A stretch of 64,000 bases of DNA from Yoonia maritima (lineage in GTDB: Bacteria; Pseudomonadota; Alphaproteobacteria; Rhodobacterales; Rhodobacteraceae), in the NCBI RefSeq assembly GCF_003003285.1, contig NZ_PVTP01000010.1, forward strand, positions 1 through 64,000, written 5' to 3'. The position numbers and the translations under genes are program-made. The notes under the pieces were generated by a model. That model had not been told where the DNA came from. It ran no database searches and saw nothing but the letters and a program-made list of their open reading frames with translations. Positions 15,803 through 25,124 of the stretch are shown here, in pieces (position 1 is the first letter of the stretch; each line of letters begins with the position of its first letter).

Positions 15803-16789
15803 TTATAACCCAAGCTGGTCAAATGCAGCGTCAATTGGCGCCCAATCTGCGATCTGTAGGCGAACGGGCAGCGTTATGACCTTCATCCGAAAACTGTCGG
15901 GCAGGCGTACCGCGTCTTTTTCGGTTGTAACCAGCTGTGCGTTTCGTGTTTGCGCCTCGATTTCAAGCCGCTTCATCAACGCATCGGTTAGTGGTTGATG
16001 GTCTGCCAATGCTTCGACGCGCACAACATCGGCACCCATTTCGCGCAAGGTTAAAAAGAATTTCTCGGGGTGGCCGATACCGGCAAAGGCAAGCAGTTTC
16101 AGGCTTTGCCACGGCATTCCCGTCGGAAGCGGCGCAAGGTGCCCGGTCAAATGCGGTACATCGAATGACCAATCTGTGGCGAATTGGTCCTGCGCCTTGG
16201 CTGGCCCGATCGACAGTACAAGATCAGCACGCCGAAGTCCGACATCGACTGGTTCACGCAATGGCCCAGCAGGAATAACCCGCCCATTGCCGAACCCGCG
16301 CATGGCATCAACGACAACGATAGATAGGTCTTTGGCGACGGTAGGGTTTTGAAATCCGTCGTCTAGTAGGATGACATCTGCACCCGCGTCTTGCGCTGCC
16401 TTAACACCAGCAGAACGATCACGCGCGACCCAAGTTGGCGCAAAAGCAGCGAGCAGTAGGGGTTCATCGCCTGTTTGGCCGGCTTTATGGTTGCGCTCAT
16501 CTACCTGAATGGGACCTTCGAGGCTGCCACCGTAACCGCGCGACACAACATGGGGTGTGTGTCCCCGTTCTTTTAGCCGTTCAATCAACGCAATCGTCGT
16601 GGGCGTTTTGCCGGTGCCGCCAGCGTTAATGTTGCCAAGACAAACAACAGGGATATCGGCGCGGATTGCAGGCGGTTGCCGTAAACGGCCGGCGGTAAGG
16701 CCAGCATAAATAGCCGCCAATGGAGCTAATAGACGTGCTGTAAAAGCGGGGCGATCTGGAGCCGTAAACCAAAATAAAGGCGCGCGCAT
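15803..16789 (-). CDS. lpxK: Tetraacyldisaccharide 4'-kinase
   Basis: This 328-residue inner-membrane-associated kinase phosphorylates the 4' position of the lipid A disaccharide. Evidence is an N-terminal hydrophobic segment, the P-loop [13 protein letters not shown] at about residue 52, the Walker B-like VILLDDGFQ, and the conserved LREP and TTEKDAVRL segments. Its ATG follows the stop of the waaA-like gene without a gap, so it is the last gene of the pmbA-cysQ-DUF4170-waaA-lpxK operon. Confidence 0.95.
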   Translation of the reverse strand: MRAPLFWFTAPDRPAFTARLLAPLAAIYAGLTAGRLRQPPAIRADIPVVCLGNINAGGTGKTPTTIALIERLKERGHTPHVVSRGYGGSLEGPIQVDERNHKAGQTGDEPLLLAAFAPTWVARDRSAGVKAAQDAGADVILLDDGFQNPTVAKDLSIVVVDAMRGFGNGRVIPAGPLREPVDVGLRRADLVLSIGPAKAQDQFATDWSFDVPHLTGHLAPLPTGMPWQSLKLLAFAGIGHPEKFFLTLREMGADVVRVEALADHQPLTDALMKRLEIEAQTRNAQLVTTEKDAVRLPDSFRMKVITLPVRLQIADWAPIDAAFDQLGL

Positions 16790-17986
16790 TCAGTGCCCCA
16801 ATTCTTCGAGCCGTAGCCGAATATAGTCGGCAATCCGGTTGCTTACCGTTGCCCCACGAGAGGTGACATCCCATGCGGCATGCGCAAGTTCAGCAGTTTT
16901 ATCAACAGCGAGCAAAATTTCGATGATTGATCCCAAATCGCCGCTTGATCGAATAAGACGCGACGCGCTTGCGGCATTCAAACGTGCCGCGTGTCGTTGA
17001 AATGGCGCAACAAGCGGACCGTATAGGACGGCCGAACCCAATGCTGTCGCTTCGAACGGATCACGGCAGCCGCCACCACGTAACGTACCGCCGATAAACG
17101 TGATTGGCGAAATCCGATACCACAAACCTAGATCATCATCGGTGTCGATCACATAAACTTGGGTCAGTTCTGTGGGTTCGGGTTCTTCGGATCGCAGTGT
17201 GACATAGAAACCTTGTTCACGCATCGTTTCCGCAAATGCTGTCGCATCGTTTTTGTTGCGTGGTATCATAATGAACAAAAGGCGGTGCGCGCGGCGGCTT
17301 GCCTGTAGGTGCGCACGGCTAAGGTCGTTTAGCTCGGCCAGATGCGCAGCGGCGGCCAACCATGTGGGGCGCGTACCAATTGCTTTTGCCAACGCTTGAC
17401 GTTCGTCTTCGTCGCAGGGCAGGGGTGGCGGGCAATCTTCCATTGCGCCAGACACGATAATTGCTTCCTGCGAAGCACCTGCACGGGTTAAGCGATTGGC
17501 AGCGTTTTTATCAAGGGCAAGGATGGCTTCGAATTGGGACAGAAGGGATCGCATTGCGCCGGGCACCCAGCCACCCGTGACCTGTTCTAGCCCATCGCCG
17601 TTTGCATCGACCAGAATACTGTGCATCTTAGCGGCACGCATTTCGTCCATCAGTAGCGGGTCAAGGTCACCTCTTACCCAGATCCCCAGAGTGGGCTTCC
17701 AGTGGTCGATAAACTCGCGGATCGTTTCCTTATTGCGAGGTTCTTGCATGGCGCGCCCACCATTCGCATGGGTCCATTCGCGTAATGTAGCAATGATTGT
17801 GATCGGATCACCGTCTACGGTTACCTTCCGGCCCAAGGTCTCGATGGCGGTGAGTTGGTCGGCGTGCGTACACCGTGCCCAAATAACGACCCCTTCCGGG
17901 CGCGCCGGATAGGCAAGAAGACGTGTCGGTTGGTCAGCCGACCCCCGGCTTGCCAGATAGGCTGCAATTGAAAGGGATCGGGCCAT
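16790..17986 (-). CDS. Divergent WaaA-like (GT30) Kdo transferase
   Basis: This 398-residue protein has the C-terminal GT-B half of Kdo transferases: TWLAAAAHLAELNDL, then LLFIMIPRNKNDA, then the pocket YRISPITFIGGTLRGGGCRDPFEATALGSAVLYGP. Against canonical WaaA it is odd. The N-terminal membrane anchor is missing, the region that should hold the SVGE catalytic Glu reads WARCTHADQL, and the usual GG(H/Q)NP pocket reads GGCRDP. It may be a diverged Kdo transferase or a glycosyltransferase with another sugar or acceptor. It sits directly upstream of lpxK, so a role in LPS core or lipid A is likely. The symbol waaA is withheld for these reasons. Confidence 0.75.
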   Translation of the reverse strand: MARSLSIAAYLASRGSADQPTRLLAYPARPEGVVIWARCTHADQLTAIETLGRKVTVDGDPITIIATLREWTHANGGRAMQEPRNKETIREFIDHWKPTLGIWVRGDLDPLLMDEMRAAKMHSILVDANGDGLEQVTGGWVPGAMRSLLSQFEAILALDKNAANRLTRAGASQEAIIVSGAMEDCPPPLPCDEDERQALAKAIGTRPTWLAAAAHLAELNDLSRAHLQASRRAHRLLFIMIPRNKNDATAFAETMREQGFYVTLRSEEPEPTELTQVYVIDTDDDLGLWYRISPITFIGGTLRGGGCRDPFEATALGSAVLYGPLVAPFQRHAARLNAASASRLIRSSGDLGSIIEILLAVDKTAELAHAAWDVTSRGATVSNRIADYIRLRLEELGH

Positions 17987-18006
17987 GTTCGACTATCCAG
18001 CGGGGC

Positions 18007-18249
18007 TTAGCCCAGTTCTTCGGTCGCAGATGCGGCTGTTTCTTCGTCACGAAGACGGTGAATGTGCGCGATAAAGTAACGCATGTGGGCGTTATCAACA
18101 GTGCGCTGAGCAGCGCCTTTCCACGCGTTATATGCCGTTTCATAGTTTGGAAACATGCCAACAATGTCGATTGCGTCGACATCTTTGAACGCATTCTTCG
18201 TTGGGTCGATCAGTTCGCCACCGAAGACAAGGTGTAGGCGCTGGGTCAT
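18007..18249 (-). CDS. DUF4170 protein
   Basis: This 80-residue soluble protein has the sequence style of DUF4170 (RLHLVFGGELIDP, MFPNYETAYNAWKGAAQRTVDNAHMRYFIAHIHRL). An AAGG ribosome site precedes ATG 18249. It is consistently found in LPS-biosynthesis operons of Rhodobacteraceae between cysQ and the Kdo transferase, as here, but I know of no assigned function. Confidence 0.85.
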   Translation of the reverse strand: MTQRLHLVFGGELIDPTKNAFKDVDAIDIVGMFPNYETAYNAWKGAAQRTVDNAHMRYFIAHIHRLRDEETAASATEELG

Positions 18250-18285
18250 AGGGAAACCTTTGTGAGTGTTACGATTGCAGCCATT

Positions 18286-19077
18286 CTACGGGTTTGCGTT
18301 CTGCGGCTCAAGGAGCACGGCCAGATTGGCATGCAAATTGGGGCCGGCGGCCAAAACACCGGGCACCTTTGGAAAGATGTTGTTGAACTGAAGCGGGCGG
18401 TCATGTTGGTCAGTAACGCGTGCGCCGGCCTCTGTCGCGATCAAAGCGCCAGCAGCAATGTCCCATTCCCAACTGGGCCGCAGGGTCATCATGCCGTCAA
18501 AGCGGCCTTGCCCGACCAAGCACAATCGGTAAGCCAGAGAAGACCGAAAGGCTCGTTTGATCGGCGGCGCCACGCCACCACGCCAAAACCGGCCGTCAAA
18601 GTTGGGTTTAGCACCTAAAACAGTAGCGCCTTCGACTTGGACCTCAGAGGCACGGATAGGAACGCCATTCATTGTTGCGCCGCCGCCAAGCGTGGCCGCA
18701 AACATGACGTCGCGGACGGGTAAATAGACAGCTGCCGCAACGACTTGGCTGTCCTTTACAATGGCAAGGGCATGCGACCAGTCTTTACCGCCTTCGATGA
18801 ACGCACGGGTTCCGTCGATGGGGTCCACCACGAATTGGCGTTCCGTCGACATCCGGGCGTCAGAGTCCTCGGTTTCTTCGGATAGCCAGCCATAGTCGGG
18901 ACGCGCATCGCCTAGCGTTTCTTCTAGCATGTTGTTCACGGCCAAATCGGCCTCGGTCACGGGGCCTGCACCGTCGGGTTTGTCGGTGACGTTTGGGTTT
19001 TTCTGGAAAAACCGCATGGCGATGTCGCCCGATTGGCGGGCGGCATCGATCAAAAGCGAAAGATCAGTCTCCGGCAA
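18286..19077 (-). CDS. cysQ: 3'(2'),5'-bisphosphate nucleotidase CysQ
   Basis: This 263-residue inositol-monophosphatase-fold enzyme has all metal-binding motifs: GWLSEETED (Glu), FVVDPIDGTRAF (Asp pair) and WEWDIAAGALI. CysQ hydrolyses 3'-phosphoadenosine 5'-phosphate left after sulfation or sulfate reduction. The start is TTG at 19077 with GAAGGG seven bases upstream, overlapping the pmbA stop by 14 bases, so the two are coupled. An inositol monophosphatase activity cannot be excluded from sequence. Confidence 0.9.
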   Translation of the reverse strand: MPETDLSLLIDAARQSGDIAMRFFQKNPNVTDKPDGAGPVTEADLAVNNMLEETLGDARPDYGWLSEETEDSDARMSTERQFVVDPIDGTRAFIEGGKDWSHALAIVKDSQVVAAAVYLPVRDVMFAATLGGGATMNGVPIRASEVQVEGATVLGAKPNFDGRFWRGGVAPPIKRAFRSSLAYRLCLVGQGRFDGMMTLRPSWEWDIAAGALIATEAGARVTDQHDRPLQFNNIFPKVPGVLAAGPNLHANLAVLLEPQNANP

Positions 19078-20410
19078 GGGTTAGCCCTTCGACCAGAAGC
19101 GATGGAACCACGCGCGACAGATGCGTACGGGCATCGTTTGCTGGGATGATCGACATCAGCATATCGCGCAGGTTCCCGGCGACCGTGCATTCGTTCACTG
19201 GATACGTGATTTCACCATTCTCTACCCAGAACCCAGAGGCACCGCGTGAATAATCACCAGTGTTGGGGTTAATCGTTGACCCAATCATTGAGGTCACGAG
19301 CAGGCCAGTTCCCATCTGCTTGATGAGTTCACCACGGGTTTGGTTGCCCTGAGTAAGGGCCACGTTGGTTAGGCTTGGGTTTGGCGGTGCGCCGGTGCCA
19401 CGTGCAGCGTTCGCTGTGCTTTCCAGCCCCAGCTTGCGCGCAGTCGCAAGGTCAAGTGTCCAGCCCGTTAGCACGCCATGATCAACAATCGCGCGTTGCG
19501 AAGTTTGCAGTCCCTCGGCGTCAAACAGTTTTGATCCAGGAACGCGCGCGCGGTGTGGGTTTTCAATGATCGAAAGACCCTTGGGCAATACCTGCTGGCC
19601 CAATGCATCTCGCAACCAGCTAGATCCGCGTGCGATCATAAGGCCGTTTGTCGCCTGTAGCAGGTGACCGATCAGACCGTTGGCAATCCGTTCGTCGAAC
19701 AGGACGGGGTACGCGCCGGTTTTAGGCTTGCGGGCACCTGTGCGTTCAACGGCACGGGCTGCTGCGATTGTACCGATTTCATCAGCATCGCGCAGGTCCG
19801 CCTGAAACACGCGGTTGTCGTAATCATAGTCGCGTTCCATCTCGGCGCCGGTGCCGCTGATTGCAACGCATGACAGGCCGCGATCGGTGCGTGCATAGCC
19901 TGCAGAAAACCCGTTGGTCGCGGACATATGGATGTGGCGACGGCTATAGCCGGACGATGCAGACTGCACCTGACTGATGCCTGGATTGCGCAGGGCAGCG
20001 GCTTCGGCGCGGGCGGCTGCGTCTTGCAGCGCGGCGGGATCGGGTTCTTCGCTTGGATCGAATAATTCAAGAATATCTGTGTCGAGGTTCGTTGCCAGCT
20101 GCGATGGGTCTGCCAACCCGGCATAGGGGTCTTCTGGCGCTTCTTTCGCCATCGCGACAGCGCGTTCAGCAACTTGGATCAGCGTATCCGGCTTGGTGTC
20201 GGATGATGACACACAGGCCTGACGCTGGCCGACCAGAACACGCAATCCGATATCCACCCCTTCGGACCGTTCCGCATGTTCAAGCGCGCCGGCGCGGACG
20301 TCGATAGAAATAGAAGTGCCGTCCACGGCAATCGCATCGGCGCTATCAGCACCAGCACGGCGCGCAGCATCCAATAGCTGCTGGGTCAGATCAGAAAGAG
20401 GCTGTGTCAT
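19064..20410 (-). CDS. pmbA: TldE/PmbA-family protein
   Basis: This 448-residue protein belongs to the TldD/PmbA (TldE) family of modulators of DNA gyrase, which form a peptide-processing complex. It lacks the HExxH zinc motif of TldD and shows PmbA features such as VLVGQRQACVSSSDT near residue 55 and the C-terminal GDYSRGASGFWVENGEI. With TldD it trims leader peptides and degrades CcdA in E. coli; no tldD is in this window. It heads the coupled run into cysQ. Confidence 0.9.
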   Translation of the reverse strand: MTQPLSDLTQQLLDAARRAGADSADAIAVDGTSISIDVRAGALEHAERSEGVDIGLRVLVGQRQACVSSSDTKPDTLIQVAERAVAMAKEAPEDPYAGLADPSQLATNLDTDILELFDPSEEPDPAALQDAAARAEAAALRNPGISQVQSASSGYSRRHIHMSATNGFSAGYARTDRGLSCVAISGTGAEMERDYDYDNRVFQADLRDADEIGTIAAARAVERTGARKPKTGAYPVLFDERIANGLIGHLLQATNGLMIARGSSWLRDALGQQVLPKGLSIIENPHRARVPGSKLFDAEGLQTSQRAIVDHGVLTGWTLDLATARKLGLESTANAARGTGAPPNPSLTNVALTQGNQTRGELIKQMGTGLLVTSMIGSTINPNTGDYSRGASGFWVENGEITYPVNECTVAGNLRDMLMSIIPANDARTHLSRVVPSLLVEGLTLAGD

Positions 20411-20462
20411 CAGGTATCCTTTGTTCCCTCAGACGTAGTGCGCCGGGCCGATACTCGCAAGA

Positions 20463-22001
20463 CTACTTGACGCGTTCGCCGTTCATTCTGATTTCGCCAT
20501 CGTCATTGATTTCCACCGATGTGGTCAAAGTTCCGTTGCCATCATCCCGAGTGAACGTACCGATCATCATACGGGGCATAGTGACATCCTGACTGGCTAC
20601 AACGCCAATAGAAACAAGGTTATCCAGCAGTTCATGCACGCCCGTCAGCAAGATTTCTGCTGCCCCTGCTGGTCGTGGCATACCATCAAATGTATCAAAA
20701 TCGTCCATGTCAAAGGTGAACGCGCCTTTGCTCTCTATCGATGCGCCAGCAGCACTAAGGTCAAACGCATTAATCGTCAGGTTGTGCAATTCGACAGGGT
20801 TCTGGTTTATCAAAAGCCCGTTCTCGATGTTTAGAAAATCCAACCATTCGACATTGTGCATGATGTCGGCTGAGAGATCGATATTCATGTCCATCTTGTC
20901 GCGCGACAGGATACCGCCAGGATCAAATCGATCCCAGATATTGTCGCTGAAGTTCGCCCCGCCAATGCCCATCTGGTACTTTGCATTCGTAGGTGTGTCA
21001 GTGCTCAACAGGGGAATGTTCAGAGACATCGACAGTCTGTCAGCCTGCGCTTTGATCGCAGAATTCAATCCAGCAAGGTCCATCCAAGAACTTGCTACAA
21101 AATCGCCCGAGCAATCATCCACGAGACTATCAATAAGTACGCCGTCCGCCGAGATGTTTACCGTAGAGCTTGAAGTGCCGCAGTTATGATCCACCGAAAC
21201 AACTGCGTCATTGTTGATATAGTCGGTTTGCTCGCCTGAGCTTGAAGCCATTGATTGTGATGTCTGAATGAACATCCCATCACGCAACGCTGTACTGAGG
21301 TTCAGAACATCTAAGCCGCGAGCCGGAAAGGCGGCGCGGGCCTGGGCCTCTAACGCGCCGTAACGGCCTTTATCTACTGAGCGCGTTCCAAAGCCGTCGT
21401 TGGTTTCCAGCTCGTATCCTTGCGGGCCGTAGGAAATTGATGAGACAATTTCGATCAACTCACCTTCGTTCACAGTTGTTGTGTGTGAATAGCTCTCGCC
21501 GCTGAAGATCATCGACATTCCTACACCGTTATCGGTGGCATCGTCGCCTAAATCGACGTTGAATTTGCCGCTATAAGCACCCGCAGATTGTTTATAAGTT
21601 AGTGCGCCTGCGAACCCGCTTGCGCTGGTTTTCAATTCAGCTTGTTCTACCTGAATTTCACCCGAAAGTTTCTCATCTGTGAGTGAAGGATAGTCGAGTT
21701 CAAATCGGTAAGTGATCTTTTTGGGGTAAATGATTGAAACTGTGCCGTCGTCCTGTTCGATCATGGTCATCGGTGGCAGCGTAGAACGGATGGCTCCGGC
21801 TTCGAAGGGAAGGGCATAGCTGAACAGTATATCGTTCACGAATAGCATGTTGCCGTCACGTTCTAATGTTGCGTCTATCGTGCCACCAAAAGCCTGCACC
21901 AAAGCAATACGATTGTTCCACACATCATCCGCCGTAATATCGGCAAAGGTGGGTGAGGCAGCTAAGGTAAACGCTGTGGCAAGAAAAGAACGATTGGGCA
22001 T
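20463..22001 (-). CDS. DUF2125-family exported protein, paralogue B
   Basis: This 512-residue protein starts at ATG 22001 with a signal peptide (RSFLATAFTLAASPTFA|DI) and a beta-rich repetitive body, ending in the same layout as its neighbour: MPRPAGAAEILLTGVHELLDNLVSIGVV, a MPRMMIGTF stretch and a final NGERVK. The upstream in-frame start at 22064 is rejected because it lies above the terminator of the preceding gene. Asn, Asp and Ser are abundant, as in periplasmic or outer-membrane proteins. DUF2125 proteins have no known function. The tandem copy at 22074-23576 is clearly homologous. Confidence 0.8.
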   Translation of the reverse strand: MPNRSFLATAFTLAASPTFADITADDVWNNRIALVQAFGGTIDATLERDGNMLFVNDILFSYALPFEAGAIRSTLPPMTMIEQDDGTVSIIYPKKITYRFELDYPSLTDEKLSGEIQVEQAELKTSASGFAGALTYKQSAGAYSGKFNVDLGDDATDNGVGMSMIFSGESYSHTTTVNEGELIEIVSSISYGPQGYELETNDGFGTRSVDKGRYGALEAQARAAFPARGLDVLNLSTALRDGMFIQTSQSMASSSGEQTDYINNDAVVSVDHNCGTSSSTVNISADGVLIDSLVDDCSGDFVASSWMDLAGLNSAIKAQADRLSMSLNIPLLSTDTPTNAKYQMGIGGANFSDNIWDRFDPGGILSRDKMDMNIDLSADIMHNVEWLDFLNIENGLLINQNPVELHNLTINAFDLSAAGASIESKGAFTFDMDDFDTFDGMPRPAGAAEILLTGVHELLDNLVSIGVVASQDVTMPRMMIGTFTRDDGNGTLTTSVEINDDGEIRMNGERVK

Positions 22002-22023
22002 CTGTAAATTCCAGTTAGATAAT

Positions 22024-22053
22024 AAAAAAGGCGCGCCGGTTGCCCGACGCGCC
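22024..22053 (-). terminator. Rho-independent terminator between DUF2125 paralogues
   Basis: On the minus strand GGCGCG pairs with CGCGCC over a 12-base loop and is followed by six T. It ends the upstream paralogue and supports the downstream start at 22001. Confidence 0.85.
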
Positions 22054-22073
22054 GTTCGCTTCATATGTGGAGA

Positions 22074-23576
22074 TTATTTAACGCGTTGTCCGTTGACAAG
22101 AACATGACCTTCGCCATTCACTTCTAGCGTTGTTTCAAGCTGGTCGTCGCCGGTGGTGCGGGCGAACATGCCCATCATCATCCGTGGCCCCATGACTTGC
22201 TCTTCTGGAACCAGACCCATTGCGATTAAGTTGTCGATCAGTTGGTTCAGGCCATTCACCTTGATCGCGACTTCGCCTTCGGGGCGTGGCATTGGCGCGA
22301 ATGTCTGTGTGTCGGTTGGGTCGAATGTAAAGTCGCCTGCACCCGTGACCAAAGCACCCGCAAGTGCGATTTTCAGATTTTCGAGCGATAGCGTGTTCAA
22401 TTCAAACGGCAGGTTGTCGCCTTTGATTGTTGCCTGCTGCGCAGGGTCCATCATGTCGATCATCGGTTGGGCAGTTCCGGCAAGTGCGAATTGGATCGTT
22501 GCAGGGTCGTGCGGCAGTACATTTCCCGGATCAATCATACCCCAGATCATTTCGTTGATCGCAACGTCGATGAAATCAAAGCTCAGGCGGAAATCTTCGG
22601 GTTGATCGGATTTGCCCAACGGTGCTTCGAAGCCAATACCATACTTTGCAAATGTGAGTTCGATTGGGAAGGGAACTTCGGATCCTGTGATGTTAAGGGC
22701 AACGTCGTTTGCGTTCGCATCATAAGAAACCACAGAACTATTGAATTGTCCCTTAAGGTCGGTGTCGCCCATGCTGACAGACCCAGCGAATTGTTCGCCA
22801 TCTGCGTTCACATCAAAAATATAGCTGGCTGCATCGAGAGTATAACCTCCCTCCATCGCAAAACCGTTCGCAAACAGTTCTTCGGGGTTTTCGAAGTTGG
22901 CATCGATAGGCATCGCGATTGTAGCGGCCATATTTATGCCTTCGATCTTACCGCCGCCGGTAAAATATTCGTCTTTGCCGCCTGGGACTTGCACATCGAC
23001 AAGGATATCCGTTGACGCGATGTCCAAGTCATAGCTGATATCATGCGTTTCAGTCTCGGCGGTGGTGTAGGTGCCTGACATATCGTTCAGCACAATGCTT
23101 GCTGTGCCGTCAAACGTGACATCACCGTCAACGACGTCTTTCAGTGCAATCGCGATGCTGTCTGCTTTTACGTCATAGTTCATCGCATCGGGATCGCCGG
23201 ACACAACGAGTTCGAGGCCGGACTGTGTGGTTTCAACTGTAACGACCACATCGGATTCGGGCGTGAATGTGATCGGGTAGCTTTCGCTCATCGTGATGAC
23301 GACGCTACCATTACGTTTTTCTTCGAAGCGTAGTTCTTTGATAGAGTAGTTTGAGGTGACTTCAGGTGATGTTGATGTGACGGACAGGTTACTAACAACC
23401 AGTGTATCGCCAGACATTTCTTCTGACCCAACTTCAATTTCAGTCTGCTGGTAAAGCGACATTTGCTCTTTCCAGTCGTCCCAGACCTGCTGCGCAGTCA
23501 CGTCAGCCTGTGCGGCGCCACCAGCAACCATTGCCGCAATGCAGACAGCGCTGCGCATTTTCATTGAGTAGGTCAT
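22074..23576 (-). CDS. DUF2125-family exported protein, paralogue A
   Basis: This 500-residue protein has a signal peptide (CIAAMVAGGAAQA|DV) and a long beta-rich, acidic body. Its C-terminal region (MPRPEGEVAIKVNGLNQLIDNL, then GPRMMMGMFA and final VNGQRVK) aligns with the next gene leftward, and both begin the mature chain with a Val-Trp-(N/D) helix (QQVWDDW; DDVWNNR). AAGGA five bases before ATG 23576 fixes the start. It is likely periplasmic or envelope-bound. Function unknown. Confidence 0.82.
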   Translation of the reverse strand: MTYSMKMRSAVCIAAMVAGGAAQADVTAQQVWDDWKEQMSLYQQTEIEVGSEEMSGDTLVVSNLSVTSTSPEVTSNYSIKELRFEEKRNGSVVITMSESYPITFTPESDVVVTVETTQSGLELVVSGDPDAMNYDVKADSIAIALKDVVDGDVTFDGTASIVLNDMSGTYTTAETETHDISYDLDIASTDILVDVQVPGGKDEYFTGGGKIEGINMAATIAMPIDANFENPEELFANGFAMEGGYTLDAASYIFDVNADGEQFAGSVSMGDTDLKGQFNSSVVSYDANANDVALNITGSEVPFPIELTFAKYGIGFEAPLGKSDQPEDFRLSFDFIDVAINEMIWGMIDPGNVLPHDPATIQFALAGTAQPMIDMMDPAQQATIKGDNLPFELNTLSLENLKIALAGALVTGAGDFTFDPTDTQTFAPMPRPEGEVAIKVNGLNQLIDNLIAMGLVPEEQVMGPRMMMGMFARTTGDDQLETTLEVNGEGHVLVNGQRVK

Positions 23577-23694
23577 TCGAATTCCTTTTCGTTATAATCA
23601 GTCCCGGTCGTTGTCGGCGCCACCAAGTCGTGCCAAGATCGGGTGTATCGATCGATAAACTAATCACCAATGCAGCTTACCGAAAGGGACAAGC

Positions 23695-24453
23695 GTGAAA
23701 AACATTAACATGGTCGGGAAAACCATACTTATCACGGGTGCCAGCCGGGGTATCGGTGCCGCTGCCGCCCGCGAATTTGCGGCAGCAGGGGCCAATGTGG
23801 CATTGCTTGCACGTAGTACAGACCACATTGCGGACATCGCCGGAGAGATCGGCGAAAAGGCGCTCGCCATTCCTTGTGACGTGTCGCGACATTCCGAAGT
23901 GGAGGCCGCCGTCGCAGCAACAGCCCGCACATTTGGTGGGTTGGATGTACTTATCAATAACGCCGGGGTCATCGATCCGATTGGCGATCTATCTGATGCT
24001 GACCCGGATGCATGGGGGCGTGCAATTGATATCAACCTAAAAGGCGTGATGTACGGTATGCATGCCGCGCTTCCGGGAATGATTGCACAGGGTCACGGTA
24101 CAATTATCACTGTATCGTCGGGTGCCGCGCATGGTCCCGTCGAAGGCTGGACCGCATACTGTAGCTCAAAGGCGGGTGCGTATATGCTGACGCGTGGCGC
24201 TGATCTGGAAAACCGCTCTAAGGGCCTGCGCATCATGGGGCTGTCCCCGGGAACTGTGGCGACAGAAATGCAACGCGAGATTAAGGCGTCAGGGATTAAT
24301 GCGGTCAGTCAGCTAGATTGGTCTGATCACGTGCCGCCGGAATGGCCAGCCAAGACCCTTGTTTGGATGTGCACGCCAGAGGCCGACGCCTACATGGGGC
24401 TAGATGTGAGCCTGCGTGAACAGACCATTCGCGAACAGGTAGGTCTTGTATGA
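23695..24453 (+). CDS. Short-chain dehydrogenase/reductase
   Basis: This 252-residue classical SDR has the NAD(P)-binding TGASRGIGAAAA, the structural NNAGVIDP, a catalytic Ser in VSSGAAHG, and YCSSKAG with the Tyr-Lys pair. It oxidises or reduces a small alcohol or ketone; the substrate is unknown. GTG at 23695 has a GGGA site; an ATG five codons later is possible. The stop overlaps the following crotonase gene by four bases (ATGA), so the two probably act in one acyl or hydroxyacyl pathway. Confidence 0.88.
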   Translation: MKNINMVGKTILITGASRGIGAAAAREFAAAGANVALLARSTDHIADIAGEIGEKALAIPCDVSRHSEVEAAVAATARTFGGLDVLINNAGVIDPIGDLSDADPDAWGRAIDINLKGVMYGMHAALPGMIAQGHGTIITVSSGAAHGPVEGWTAYCSSKAGAYMLTRGADLENRSKGLRIMGLSPGTVATEMQREIKASGINAVSQLDWSDHVPPEWPAKTLVWMCTPEADAYMGLDVSLREQTIREQVGLV

Positions 24454-25064
24454 TCCACTGTGAAGTGACGGGTGATCTATGGCGGATCACGATTGATCGG
24501 CGTGATAAAGCGGGTGCATTGACCCGCGACATGTTGGTCGAACTTGCCGAAATTGCAGAGCGCGCAACAGATGCAAAAGTTGTCGTTTTTGCAGGAACAG
24601 GGTCTGTTTTTAGCGCGGGTGCTGATCTAGAGGAGGCCCGCGCAGGACTCGCTGTCGATCCTGTTTGGGAGCGACTATCTTCGGCGATTGCTGCTTTGCC
24701 GGGATTGACGATTGCTGCGCTGAACGGAACCGTCGCAGGTGGTGCCTTTGGATTGGTGCTTGCCTGTGATCTGCGGATCGCCGTGCCAAAGGCAAAGTTC
24801 TTTTATCCAGTGATGAAGCTAGGCTTCCTTCCGCAGCCGTCGGACCCTGTTCGCATGGCCACATTGATCGGCCCATCGCGTGCGAAAATGATCCTGATGG
24901 CGGGCCAAAAGGTTCTTGCGGATGAGGCTCTGCAATGGGGGCTGATCGACCGGATTGTGCCTGAAAGCGAACTTGATGCCCATGTCGTCACGTTATCGCA
25001 GGACGCGCTTGGCGCTGAACATAGACATGTTAAGGGCATCAAAGGGCTGATTCCGGCGGGGTAA
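24450..25064 (+). CDS. Enoyl-CoA hydratase/isomerase-family protein, catalytic Glu absent
   Basis: This 204-residue crotonase-fold protein has the oxyanion-hole segments FSAGADLEEA and NGTVAGGAFGLVLACDLR. The two glutamates that act in hydratases are not there: GG-x-x-E reads GGAFG, and the QPE position reads YPVMKLG. It could be an isomerase, thioesterase or hydrolase using other residues, or an inactive homologue. It is shorter than typical (about 255-260 residues), lacking part of the C-terminal helices. Overlap with the upstream SDR gene (ATGA) suggests a shared pathway. Confidence 0.8.
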   Translation: MIHCEVTGDLWRITIDRRDKAGALTRDMLVELAEIAERATDAKVVVFAGTGSVFSAGADLEEARAGLAVDPVWERLSSAIAALPGLTIAALNGTVAGGAFGLVLACDLRIAVPKAKFFYPVMKLGFLPQPSDPVRMATLIGPSRAKMILMAGQKVLADEALQWGLIDRIVPESELDAHVVTLSQDALGAEHRHVKGIKGLIPAG

Positions 25065-25124
25065 TCCTTACTTGCTCTGCTGGATTAGTGACGTCAAAAG
25101 ACAGGCAACTTGATCGGGGGTTTC

